Origin: Nonomuraea wenchangensis
GTDB taxonomy: Bacteria; Actinomycetota; Actinomycetes; Streptosporangiales; Streptosporangiaceae
Length of the DNA stretch: 64,000 nt
Direction of reading: 5' to 3'
Assembly: GCF_900111685.1 (NCBI RefSeq)
Contig: NZ_FOHX01000018.1
Span: 1-64,000 of the forward strand
Both the position numbers and the translations under genes were made by a program. Of the stretch, positions 49,580-58,309 are shown piece by piece (position 1 is the first letter of the stretch; every line of letters begins with the position of its first letter). The notes beneath the pieces were generated by a model. That model saw nothing but the letters and a program-made list of their open reading frames with translations. It searched no databases and was not told the origin of the DNA.

Positions 49580-51187
49580 CTAGATGATTTCGAGGTTGGC
49601 CATCATGGCCATGTCCTCGTGTTCGGCGTTGTGGCAGTGGAAGAGGTAGCGGCCGCGGTAGCCGTCGAAGCGGGTGATGATTTCGGCCGCCTCGCCGGGC
49701 CGTAGGGAGATGGTGTCCTTGAGGCCGGCGTCGTGCGGCAGCGGGGGGCGGCCGCTGCGCGAGAGCACCTGGAAGCCGACCAGGTGCAGATGGATGGGAT
49801 GGTGGACGTCGGCGATCAGCCGCCACACCTCGACGTCGCCGAGGCGGGTGGTGACGTCGGAGCGGGCGGGGTCGAACGGGAGCCCGCCGATCAGCCAGCC
49901 GTGGCCGCCGTGCAGTCGCCCGGCGCGGAAGGAGAAGTCGCGCACGCGGACGGCGTCCGTCCGCCGCCAGGCCGGCAGATCGGTGGCGAGCGTGCGGGGG
50001 ATGGTGCTGTCGTCGGCGGCGCGGCGTGCGACGCGGAAGGCCATCACTTCCCTGGTACGGCCCGAGCCGAGCCGGTTGAGGAGTCTGACGCGGCTGCCGA
50101 TCGGGACATCGGAGAAGTCGATGATCACGTCGTAGCGTTCGGCGGGCGCGATCGGCAGCAGCCGGTGGGTGACCGGCGTGGCGAGAAGCCCCTGGTCGGC
50201 GCCGATCTGGACGAGATCGAGCCGGCGTCCGTCGTCGGTGACCGCTTCGAGCTCGTAGTGCCGGGCGTTGGAGGCGTTGAGGATGCGCAGCCGGTAGCGG
50301 GCCGCGTCGGCCTCATGCACGGGCCAGGGGGCGCCGTTGACCAGGATCACGTCACCGAGGACCCCGCCCAGGTAGGGTTCGTGCACGCCCGGCCGCTCCC
50401 GCAGGGTGGGGTCGAGGGAGGGGTAGGCGAGGCTGCCGTCGGCGGCGAACGCCCGGTCGGCGATCATGAGAGGCAGTTCGCGCGGCCCGGCGGGCAGGCC
50501 GAGTGCGGCCTCGGCGTCGTCACGGACGATGTGCAGCCCGGCCAGGCCCCGCCAGATGGCGGGGGCCGTGAAGTCCATGCGGTGGTCGTGGTACCACAGC
50601 AGCGTCGCCCGCTGGTCCAGCGGGAAGGTGTAGTCCCGCGTCAACCTGGTCACCACGGCCCGCGGATCGTGCATGACGTGTGGCGCGCCGTGCCCGGAGC
50701 CGTGTCCGGGCCGGCTGGGGGCGTCGGGCCAGCCTGCGGGCAGGACGAGGTCGGTCGGGTAGCCGTCGGAGGCCGCCGGGGTCCGTCCGCCGTGCAGGTG
50801 CACCACGGTCGGCACGGGCAGCTCGTTGCGGTGCGTCACGGTGACCGCACGGCCACGGCGCGACTCGATCGTCGGCCCGGGGAAGGAGCCCTCGTACGTC
50901 CACAGCGGCGTCGTGACGCCGGGCAGCAGTTCCGCTCTCGCCTCGCGCTGGGTGATCCGGTAGTGGTCGCCTCCGCCTGAGGTGCTGACCGGCTTCAGCA
51001 CGGCGGGGATCGGCAGCGGTGTCTGGAAGGGCGGCGGCAGTGTCACGGCGCTGCGCAGCTCGGCGCCCGTGATCGGCGGCCGGCGGGCCAGCGCGGCCGA
51101 GGCCGACAGCCCACTCGCCGCCGTCAGCCCGAGCGCCCCGCCGATGCCCAGCATCCGCCGCCTGGTCACGCCACGGCCCTCAGGCAT
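49580..51187 (-). CDS. Multicopper oxidase, Tat-exported
   Basis: A 535-aa blue copper oxidase. A twin-arginine signal (TRRRMLGIGGALGLTAASGL) opens the protein. Copper sites follow: VVHLHGGR, LLWYHDHRMD, the HPIHLHLVGF cluster and the C-terminal HCHNAEHEDMAMM, whose cysteine carries electrons from the type 1 copper. The CotA/bilirubin-oxidase-like layout has three cupredoxin domains. Extracellular oxidation of phenols, bilirubin-like molecules or metals is possible. ATG 51187 is preferred because the Tat motif follows directly. It overlaps the upstream membrane protein gene by eight bases. Confidence 0.92.
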   Translation of the reverse strand: MPEGRGVTRRRMLGIGGALGLTAASGLSASAALARRPPITGAELRSAVTLPPPFQTPLPIPAVLKPVSTSGGGDHYRITQREARAELLPGVTTPLWTYEGSFPGPTIESRRGRAVTVTHRNELPVPTVVHLHGGRTPAASDGYPTDLVLPAGWPDAPSRPGHGSGHGAPHVMHDPRAVVTRLTRDYTFPLDQRATLLWYHDHRMDFTAPAIWRGLAGLHIVRDDAEAALGLPAGPRELPLMIADRAFAADGSLAYPSLDPTLRERPGVHEPYLGGVLGDVILVNGAPWPVHEADAARYRLRILNASNARHYELEAVTDDGRRLDLVQIGADQGLLATPVTHRLLPIAPAERYDVIIDFSDVPIGSRVRLLNRLGSGRTREVMAFRVARRAADDSTIPRTLATDLPAWRRTDAVRVRDFSFRAGRLHGGHGWLIGGLPFDPARSDVTTRLGDVEVWRLIADVHHPIHLHLVGFQVLSRSGRPPLPHDAGLKDTISLRPGEAAEIITRFDGYRGRYLFHCHNAEHEDMAMMANLEII

Positions 51188-51572
51188 TCTCGGCCCCCTT
51201 ACGCCGCGGCAGAGGCCGCCGCCAGACATCGATGAACTGCACGACGAGCGCGGCGACGGTCATCACGCCCAGCGGGACGTGCAGCCACAGCGCGCCTTCC
51301 AAGCCCGCGAAGTACTGCACCGTCTCGGCCGCCACCACCGCCGTCGTCGTCGCGAACGGCCAGGCTCGGCGCAGCCGTACCCACACCGCGATCCCGGCGA
51401 AAAGCTGCAGGTAGCCGATGGAGGTGACCACGTCGGCGCCGACCGCGTGCCAGCGAAGGCCGTCGAAGTCGCCGCTCAGATACACCCCGGCCAACACCGG
51501 CTGGCCGGTGATGGCCGCCACGTGCGCGCTGACAAGAGCCCGGAAAGCCCACCCGACCATACGAATCCTCAC
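51180..51572 (-). CDS. Small four-segment membrane protein, partner of the multicopper oxidase
   Basis: A 130-aa protein with about four hydrophobic segments: FRALVSAHVAAITGQPVLAG, VVTSIGYLQLFAGIAVWVRL, ATTTAVVAAETVQYFAG and LHVPLGVMTVAALVVQFIDV. The spacing of His residues (AHVAAI, WHAVGA, LHVPLG) is reminiscent of small b-type cytochrome-like proteins, but no haem role is proven. Start is GTG 51572 or ATG 51560, each with a plausible ribosome site. Its end overlaps the oxidase start, so the two are co-translated. Confidence 0.7.
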   Translation of the reverse strand: MRIRMVGWAFRALVSAHVAAITGQPVLAGVYLSGDFDGLRWHAVGADVVTSIGYLQLFAGIAVWVRLRRAWPFATTTAVVAAETVQYFAGLEGALWLHVPLGVMTVAALVVQFIDVWRRPLPRRKGAENA

Positions 51573-51618
51573 GGTGATCCCCCAATGCGAACACCGGCGA
51601 CCTTATGACGGATGAGCT

Positions 51619-51632
51619 ATCTTGGCTAAGAT
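51619..51632. promoter_or_regulatory. LysR-type binding site
   Basis: ATCTT-GGCT-AAGAT is an interrupted palindrome containing the T-N11-A pattern of LysR regulators. It lies in the gap between the LysR start (51668) and the divergent membrane protein/oxidase operon (51572), so it probably controls both. Confidence 0.6.
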
Positions 51633-51667
51633 CAATATTGCTATGAGGTTATGCTCAGGGAGGCATG

Positions 51668-52570
51668 ATGGAGCTGAACTCGCTCAGGCAGTTCCTGGTG
51701 GTGGCGCGGCTGGAGCACCTCAGCCGGGCAGCCGACGAGCTTCACATCGCCCAGCCGTCGCTGAGCCGTACCATCGCCCGGCTGGAGAGCGAACTGGGCA
51801 CACCGCTGTTCGACCGGAGCGGCCGGCTCCGGCTGAACGACGCGGGCAAGCTTTTTCGCGATCACGTCGAACGTTCCCTCGGCGAACTCGAGGCCGGACG
51901 ACGGGCCGTAGCCGAGGCCACCAGCGATGGCCTGGGCACCGTGAGGCTGGCGTCGGAGACCTTCCTCACCCTCACCGGACCACTGGCGGCTTACAAGCGA
52001 GCCCACCCCTCGATCGAGATCGAGCTCCACTGGTCACCGGCCGAGGACATGGCCCGCCACCTGCGGGCGCAGGAGGTCGACCTGTGCATCGCCTCCCAGC
52101 CGATCCATGCCGAGGGCCTGGAGTCGGTGAAGCTGTTCGACGACGCAGTGGGGTTGGCCACGCCACTCGACCATCCACTGGCGGGCCGTGCCTCCGTGAG
52201 CATCGACGAGCTCGCCGACCAGCCCTTCATCACCGCCCGCAAGGGGCACTGGCAACGCCGGCTCCTCGATCGGCTCTTCGCCGCGAGAGACCTCGTGCCG
52301 CGGATCGTCTGCGAGAGCGACGAGCCCGCCGCGATCGCGGAGCTCATCAGCGCGGGACTCGGCATAGGTCTCGTGCCCGCCTTCGCCCTCCGCAGCGCCA
52401 CGCGGACCACCGCCGCCTGGATCTCCATCGACAGCCCCGACTGCCGTCGTACCGTCGCTCTGTACTGGGGCGCCGACAGCCACCTGTCCGCTGCCGCCCG
52501 CCTGATGCGCACCACGATCACCGACTGGCCCTGGACCACCGGCGTTTCCAAAGGTTTCCTTGACATCTGA
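51668..52570 (+). CDS. LysR family transcriptional regulator
   Basis: A 300-aa LysR protein. The N-terminal winged helix (MELNSLRQFLVVARLEHLSR, then ADELHIAQPSLSRTIARLES) is joined by a linker helix to the periplasmic-binding-like effector domain (GTVRLASETFLTLTGPLAAY onward). ATG 51668 is preferred over ATG 51665 because GGGAGG then lies four bases upstream. Divergent from the membrane protein and multicopper oxidase genes, which it probably activates. Confidence 0.9.
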   Translation: MELNSLRQFLVVARLEHLSRAADELHIAQPSLSRTIARLESELGTPLFDRSGRLRLNDAGKLFRDHVERSLGELEAGRRAVAEATSDGLGTVRLASETFLTLTGPLAAYKRAHPSIEIELHWSPAEDMARHLRAQEVDLCIASQPIHAEGLESVKLFDDAVGLATPLDHPLAGRASVSIDELADQPFITARKGHWQRRLLDRLFAARDLVPRIVCESDEPAAIAELISAGLGIGLVPAFALRSATRTTAAWISIDSPDCRRTVALYWGADSHLSAAARLMRTTITDWPWTTGVSKGFLDI

Positions 52571-52594
52571 TGGTGCTCGATCCAGAATCCAAGC

Positions 52595-53194
52595 ATGTCT
52601 TTGGAATCTTGGAGGAAGCGGCCACGACGGGTGCTCGACGACCCGGCCGCCATGCGGGCCTTCGCCCACCCCGTCCGCCTGGCCCTGCACGAGCTGCTGA
52701 TGCGGGCCGGCGCCACGACCGCCGCGGACGCCGCCCGCGAGGTCGGCATCAGCCAGGCCCTGGCCTCCTACCACCTGCGGCAACTCGCCAAGTACGGCTT
52801 CGTGGAGCAGGCCGAGGCGCGCGACGAACGGGAACGGCCATGGAAGGCGACGTCGCTGACCCAGGAGTGGTCCGACCCCGAATCGAGCCCCGAGGCCTCG
52901 GCCGCCCGCGGCCTGCTGGAACAGGTCATCGCCGAACGGGCGCTGTCCCGGCTGGCCGAGTGGCAGGAGCGCCGTACGGACGAGCCGGACGAGTGGCGCA
53001 ACGCCGGCGGGATCGGCAGCTCCTACCTCTACGTCACGCCCGACGAGCTGGCCTCGTTCGACGCCGCGTTCAACCGGCTCCTGGAGCCGCTGATGGCGCG
53101 GATCGCCGACCCGTCCGAGCGGCCGGAGGGGGCCCGGCCCGTCGTGCTGACCACCCTCCTGGTCCCGCTCCCGGCCACCTGCACCGGTGACTGA
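52595..53194 (+). CDS. ArsR-type helix-turn-helix regulator
   Basis: A 199-aa regulator. Residues about 15-95 form an ArsR-type winged helix: AAMRAFAHPVRLALHELLMR, then AREVGISQALASYHLRQLAK and GFVEQAEARDERERPWKATS. The C-terminal half is helical and acidic. No metal-binding cysteine pair is seen, so it is of the HTH_20 type that controls transporters. ATG 52595 is 24 bp after the LysR stop. It overlaps the following MFS gene by eight bases, forming a regulator-exporter pair. Confidence 0.87.
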   Translation: MSLESWRKRPRRVLDDPAAMRAFAHPVRLALHELLMRAGATTAADAAREVGISQALASYHLRQLAKYGFVEQAEARDERERPWKATSLTQEWSDPESSPEASAARGLLEQVIAERALSRLAEWQERRTDEPDEWRNAGGIGSSYLYVTPDELASFDAAFNRLLEPLMARIADPSERPEGARPVVLTTLLVPLPATCTGD

Positions 53195-54434
53195 CGCCAG
53201 GGGCGGCACCTTAGCGGGCGGGATCCGGGGCCTGTTAGGGAAGAACCGCGACTACCGGCGGCTGCTCACGGCCGGGCTGATCTCGCAGACCGGTGACTGG
53301 GTCATCGGCACCGGCCTGACCTACCACGTCTACGTCCTCACCGGGTCCACCCTGTCCAGCGCCACCATGCTGCTCGCGGGCCGGCTGCCGGACGTCCTGC
53401 TCGGCTCGCTGGCCGGCGTGCTCGCCGACCGCTGGGACCGCCGCAAGCTGCTGGTGATCACGGACGTGCTGCTCGGCCTGGGGCTGCTCCCTCTCCTGGC
53501 GGTACGCGAACCGGGCCAGGTGTGGATCGTCTACGCCGTCGCGCTGTGGACGGGCGTGCTCAGCACAGTCCTGTCCCCCGCACAGAAGGCCCTCGTCCCG
53601 CAGATCGTGGCCCCCTCGCAGCTCGTCAGGGCCAACGCGCTGCACGGGCAGAGCGGCCAGGCCGCCAGGCTGCTGGGAGCGCTGGCCGGCGGGGTCGCGG
53701 TCGGCACGGGCGGACTGGCCGCCGTCGTCTGGATCGGCATGGCCGGGTTCCTGATCTCCGCGCTCCTGCTGGCCCGCCTGCGGACGCCCGCCCGGCGTGC
53801 CACAGCCGGGACGACCATGGGCGGGCAGTGGGTCGCCGGGCTGCGGCTGGCCGGGCATGACCGCGGCGTGCGCCTGCTGGTGACGTACATGGTGATCACA
53901 GGGCTGGGCGAGGGCATCTTCGCGACGCTCGCGGCGCCGTTCGTGGCGGACGTGCTCGGCGGAGAAGGAGACGCGTACGGGCTGTTCCTGTCCGCGCAGG
54001 CGGTCGGCGGGATCGCCGGCGGTCTGGCGGTCGCCGCCCGCCCGGGGTTCGCCACGCCGCGAGCGCTGTTCGGATGGGGAACGGTCATCTTCGGCCTGGC
54101 CGACCTGGCGCTGTTCACCTACCCGCTCCTGACCCCTGAGCTGTGGCCGGCCATGGCGCTGATCGCCCTGGCCGGGCTGCCGGCCGCGGCGGCGATGGCG
54201 GGCCTGACCACCTTCGCCCAGACGGCCACCGGCGAGGACCGGCTGGGCGCGGTCTTCGGGCTCCTCGTCAGCGCCCAGGCCGCCACGTCGCTGCTCGGGA
54301 TGGTGTCGGCGGGCGTGCTCGGCGAACGGTTCGGCATCGTCCCGACGCTCTGCCTGCACGCCGCCGGACTGATCACGGCGGGCCTGCTCGTCGTGGTGAC
54401 ATCACGGGGCGGTTCGCGAGCTGAAACCGCCTGA
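53187..54434 (+). CDS. MFS transporter
   Basis: A 415-aa, 12-segment transporter of the MFS_3/enterobactin-exporter-like type. GLISQTGDWVIGTGLTYHVY is segment 1, LLAGRLPDVLLGSLAGVLAD with RWDRRKLL is motif A, and PAQKALVPQIVAPSQLVRAN is the conserved loop after segment 4. GTG 53187 lies inside the end of the ArsR gene, so it is co-translated with its likely repressor. Substrate unknown. Confidence 0.88.
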   Translation: MTDARGGTLAGGIRGLLGKNRDYRRLLTAGLISQTGDWVIGTGLTYHVYVLTGSTLSSATMLLAGRLPDVLLGSLAGVLADRWDRRKLLVITDVLLGLGLLPLLAVREPGQVWIVYAVALWTGVLSTVLSPAQKALVPQIVAPSQLVRANALHGQSGQAARLLGALAGGVAVGTGGLAAVVWIGMAGFLISALLLARLRTPARRATAGTTMGGQWVAGLRLAGHDRGVRLLVTYMVITGLGEGIFATLAAPFVADVLGGEGDAYGLFLSAQAVGGIAGGLAVAARPGFATPRALFGWGTVIFGLADLALFTYPLLTPELWPAMALIALAGLPAAAAMAGLTTFAQTATGEDRLGAVFGLLVSAQAATSLLGMVSAGVLGERFGIVPTLCLHAAGLITAGLLVVVTSRGGSRAETA

Positions 54435-54442
54435 ATGTTCGC

Positions 54443-54455
54443 CCCCGGAAAGGGG
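54443..54455 (+). terminator. Short stem-loop after the MFS gene
   Basis: CCCC-GGAAA-GGGG starts nine bases after the MFS stop and is flanked by TTCGC (54437-54441) and GCGAA (54467-54471), which could extend the fold. It may separate the MFS unit from the CHAT gene. Confidence 0.35.
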
Positions 54456-54507
54456 ATCGTGGAAGCGAAGAATTACCTAAGATGAGCTCTCCCGACCGGG
54501 AGGGAAC

Positions 54508-57500
54508 ATGCGTGACCGGCTTCTGGCCGCTCTTCGCGAGCGCCTGCACGAGTTGTCCACCACCGGCGGTCCGATGCTCGATCCCGAGAGGGACCGGCTG
54601 GCGGAGGCACTCTGGCGGACGGTGGAGCCCGGCGTCGTGGACCTCGAGGTCAGCATGGCCGTCGGGTGGCATCAGTGGCATCGACATCACGCTTCACAGG
54701 ACGAGAACGACCTCAGGGATGCTGTCCATATTCTCGGGCGATGTCTGTTCTTTGTGGATGCGGCGGAGTTTCCCGAAGACTTACTGCCTGATATCGCGGA
54801 CATCGCCGCGGGGATCGGCAACGGGCTGCTGGCTCAGGCGGCGTCGTCCGGAGACCTGACGCTGGTCGAAGTCGTCGTCGATGGATGGCGGAGAGTGCTG
54901 ACCGCCACCCCGCCGGAACATCCGCAGTGGCCTCTGCGAGCGGTGCAACTCGGCACATCGCTCCATTTCCAGTACGAACTCACCGCGGCGACGGAGCCTC
55001 TCGAAGAATCCATCACCCACTTTCGCGCGGCGGTCGCGTCCTTGCCCGGCAACGATGCGATCAGGTCACCTCTGCTCTCCAACTTCGCGATCGCGCTCAG
55101 GGAGCGAGCCGAAAGATCCCCCAGCGTCGCCAACATCGGCGAAGCCCTCACCGTCGCACGCGAAGCAGCGGCCCGCCCGCACGCCGACAGGCATGCCCTG
55201 CCGACTGTGCTGTCCAACCTCGGCATGGTTCTGCAGCTCCGCGTCAACCATCAGTCGGACCTGTCCGTGCTGCCGGAGGCCGTCGCCGTCAGCCGGGCCG
55301 CGCTGCGTGAGGCGGACGCCGACCATCCCGCGCTGTACAACCTGCTCACGCACCTCGGAACGGCCCTCGTGCTCAGCCACAAGCACGGCGGCCCGCCCGA
55401 GGTGCTGGACGAGGCGGTGAGCGTTTCCCGCCAGGCGCTGCGGCTGACGCGACCGGACCACCCCGCTCACTCCACGCTCGCCCACAACCTCATCGACGCC
55501 CTCCTGGCGCGTGGCGATCTCGAAGAGGTCTTCAGCGTGGCGACAGACACGCTGTCCCGCACAGCCCCAGGGAGACCCCTCTACGACCAGACAGCGGCAC
55601 GTTTCGTGCTCGCGCTCTCGCGGCTCCGGCCTGGGGACGCAGCCGCCCGGGCAGGACTCCAGCTCCTGCCCGTCGTCAAGGACGAGCGGTCACGCGAGAC
55701 GATCATGGTCGTCGTGTCGGACGGTCTCATCGAGAAGGCCGCCCGCACCCGTGCGCCCGGCGACATCGAAGCCGCGGAGTCGGTTCTGCGGCAGTTCGCG
55801 GCAGGCGGGTCGTCGCACGCGAAACTGGTTTACCAGCTGGCTCTGTGCCTGTGGTTGCGATTCCGTGCCGACGGATCGCCGGAGGTCCTCGACGAGGCGA
55901 TCGACCTGACCCGGCGGGCGGTCGATGCCGCACCCGACGAGGACATCCAGGCCGTCATGCGCTCACAGCTCGGCATCATGCTGGTCAGCCGCTTCGACAC
56001 ACGTGGGACACTCGCGGACCTGGACGAGGCGGTCCAGGCCCACCGCGACGCCGTCGCCGGGATGTCGCCTGATCACCCGCACTACTTCGAGAGACAGTGG
56101 TCGCTCGGTCAAGCGCTCCAGGCGAGATTCGAGCGGCTGGGCTCGAAGAGTGACCTCAACGCGTCCATCGACGTGGCCAGACACACACTGTCCGGAACGA
56201 TCCAGGACGCGGGCGTCAGGGCGAGCGTTCTGTCCTCCCTCGGCCAAATGCTGCGTCAACGTCATTCGGAGGAGAAGACGCAGGCCGATCTCGACGAGGC
56301 GATCGCCGTAAGCCGTCAGGCGGTCCTGGCCGGCGCATCCGGTCAGGAGCAGAAGGCGACGTTCCTCAGCAACCTGGGACTGGCCCTCGCCGAGCGAGCT
56401 CAGCTCGCCGGGTCGTCCGCCGATGCCGACGAGGCGGTGGACGCGCTGCGGCAGTCGGTCCGGCTGACCGCCGTCGACGGCCTCTACTACGCGGCGCACC
56501 TGTTCAACCTCGCGTTCGTCCTGCACGTCCGGTGGAGAGTGTCGGGCACGCTCGCCGACCTGAGCGAGGCCATCGCGACGGGCCGGCTCGGGGTGGAGCA
56601 CTCAAGCCCCGACCAGCCGCTTCGTGGGGTCTGGCTGGGAGACCTGGGCGTACATCTCCTCGATCGGCATCTCGCCACCGAATCTCCGGACGATCTGGAC
56701 GCCGCCGTCAGGGCGTTCACCGAAGCCGCCCGCACCGAGGCCGCCAGTGTCAGCCACAGGCTCAGAGCCGCCGTCAACGGAGGCGGGGCTCTCCTCGACA
56801 AGGATCCCGGCCGCGCGTTCGAGCTGCTCGCACTGGCCGTGGAACTTCTGCCGAAACTGCCCAGTCGCCGGCTGTCACGCGGCGAACAGCAAGAAGCGCT
56901 CGTCAGCTCGGCAGGGCTGGCGTCCACAGTCGCCGCGCTCGCGCTGGACCAGGGCCACGACGCGTTCCGGGCGCTCCAGCTGCTCGAACAGGGTCGTGCC
57001 GTACTGCACAGTCAGCTGATCGACACCCGTACGGACCTGACCGACCTGCGGGAGCGGCACCCCGAGATCGCCGCGCAGTTCGAGAGCCTGCGCCTGCTTC
57101 TCGACGGGGCGACCGGGGAGGACCGGCACCGGCGGGCCGCGGAGTTCGAGGCGTGTCTCGACCGCGTCCACCGGCTCAAGGGCTTTGAACGTTTCCTCCT
57201 CCTGCCGGACCTGGACCAACTGACCGGCGAGGCCGCGGACGGACCGGTGGTGGTCTTCAACACGCACCGCACGCGCTGCGACGCGCTGATCGTGCGCCCG
57301 TCGGGCCTCACCGAGCTGCGCCTGCACGGTCTCGACCAGCAGACCCTGGTGGCCAAGGTGGGCGAGTTCCACAGTGCCGCGCGCATGAGCGGGTTCGAGA
57401 CGCTCGACCAGCGCCGGCAGGCCCGCGAACAGCTGAACGGCGTCCTGGAGTGGCTCTGGGACACCTGCATGGAGCCCGTCCTCCGCGAACTCGGGTTCAA

Positions 57501-58299
57501 TGACACGCCGCAGGACGATCAGCCCTGGCCTCGGGCCTGGTGGGCGCCGGGAGGACTGCTCAACCTGCTCCCCATCCACGCGGCCGGCCATCACGCGGAA
57601 CGAAAAGGCCGCACCGTCATGGACCGGGTGGTGTCCTCCTACACTCCGACGATTCGGGCCCTGCGCTACGCCCGCCAGCGCAGAAGGACACCGGACACCC
57701 TCGCGTCCCTGGTGGTCGGCATGCCGATCACCCCGCAAGCCCCGCCGCTGCCCTTCAGCGAGGAGGAGGCGCAGTCGGTCGGCTCCCTGCTGGAAGGCTC
57801 CCTCGTCAGCGAGGACGGCTCGGCCACCACCGCGTGGGCACTACGGCATCTTGGCCGTTTCCCCCTCGTCCATCTGGCCTGTCACGGCGTCAGCGACCCC
57901 GCCGATCCCGCGGAGAGCAGGCTCCTGCTCTCCGACCACGTCAACGACCCGCTGACGGTGGCGAGGCTGATCGACCAACGGCTGGGGGACGGGCAGCTGG
58001 CCTACCTGTCCGCCTGCCTCACCGCCTTCAGCCTCACCCCGCTCATGGACGAGTCGATCCATCTGGCCGCCGCGTTCCAGCTCGCCGGATTCCCTCACGT
58101 GGTGGGCACGCTGTGGCCCATCGGCGACCGCATCTCCGTGGAGGTGGCCAGGAGCTTCTACTCGGCGCTGATGCTGGAGGACGGACGGCTCGATCTCGGC
58201 AGAGCCGCGTACGCGCTCCATCGCGTGACCCGCGAGCTGCGGGACCGCTTCCCGAACAACTGCAAGCTGTGGGGGCCCTACCTCCACATGGGAGCTTGA
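54508..58299 (+). CDS. TPR-CHAT domain protein (caspase-like protease fold)
   Basis: A 1263-aa protein. Residues about 100-800 are tetratricopeptide-type repeats with a recurring DLDEAI/AVSRQAV pattern, for example EVLDEAIDLTRRAV and DLDEAIAVSRQAV. The C-terminal 300 residues are a CHAT domain: WAPGGLLNLLPIHAAGHHAE, then His1126 in HLACHGVSD and Cys1170 in LSACLTA, the His-Cys dyad of caspase-related peptidases, then AFQLAGFPHVVGTLWPIGDR. Both catalytic residues are present, so protease activity is plausible. CHAT proteins occur in bacterial signalling and defence. GGGAGGG precedes ATG 54508. Transcribed alone; the next gene is convergent. Confidence 0.9.
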   Translation: MRDRLLAALRERLHELSTTGGPMLDPERDRLAEALWRTVEPGVVDLEVSMAVGWHQWHRHHASQDENDLRDAVHILGRCLFFVDAAEFPEDLLPDIADIAAGIGNGLLAQAASSGDLTLVEVVVDGWRRVLTATPPEHPQWPLRAVQLGTSLHFQYELTAATEPLEESITHFRAAVASLPGNDAIRSPLLSNFAIALRERAERSPSVANIGEALTVAREAAARPHADRHALPTVLSNLGMVLQLRVNHQSDLSVLPEAVAVSRAALREADADHPALYNLLTHLGTALVLSHKHGGPPEVLDEAVSVSRQALRLTRPDHPAHSTLAHNLIDALLARGDLEEVFSVATDTLSRTAPGRPLYDQTAARFVLALSRLRPGDAAARAGLQLLPVVKDERSRETIMVVVSDGLIEKAARTRAPGDIEAAESVLRQFAAGGSSHAKLVYQLALCLWLRFRADGSPEVLDEAIDLTRRAVDAAPDEDIQAVMRSQLGIMLVSRFDTRGTLADLDEAVQAHRDAVAGMSPDHPHYFERQWSLGQALQARFERLGSKSDLNASIDVARHTLSGTIQDAGVRASVLSSLGQMLRQRHSEEKTQADLDEAIAVSRQAVLAGASGQEQKATFLSNLGLALAERAQLAGSSADADEAVDALRQSVRLTAVDGLYYAAHLFNLAFVLHVRWRVSGTLADLSEAIATGRLGVEHSSPDQPLRGVWLGDLGVHLLDRHLATESPDDLDAAVRAFTEAARTEAASVSHRLRAAVNGGGALLDKDPGRAFELLALAVELLPKLPSRRLSRGEQQEALVSSAGLASTVAALALDQGHDAFRALQLLEQGRAVLHSQLIDTRTDLTDLRERHPEIAAQFESLRLLLDGATGEDRHRRAAEFEACLDRVHRLKGFERFLLLPDLDQLTGEAADGPVVVFNTHRTRCDALIVRPSGLTELRLHGLDQQTLVAKVGEFHSAARMSGFETLDQRRQAREQLNGVLEWLWDTCMEPVLRELGFNDTPQDDQPWPRAWWAPGGLLNLLPIHAAGHHAERKGRTVMDRVVSSYTPTIRALRYARQRRRTPDTLASLVVGMPITPQAPPLPFSEEEAQSVGSLLEGSLVSEDGSATTAWALRHLGRFPLVHLACHGVSDPADPAESRLLLSDHVNDPLTVARLIDQRLGDGQLAYLSACLTAFSLTPLMDESIHLAAAFQLAGFPHVVGTLWPIGDRISVEVARSFYSALMLEDGRLDLGRAAYALHRVTRELRDRFPNNCKLWGPYLHMGA

Positions 58300-58309
58300 G
58301 AACTTTGAC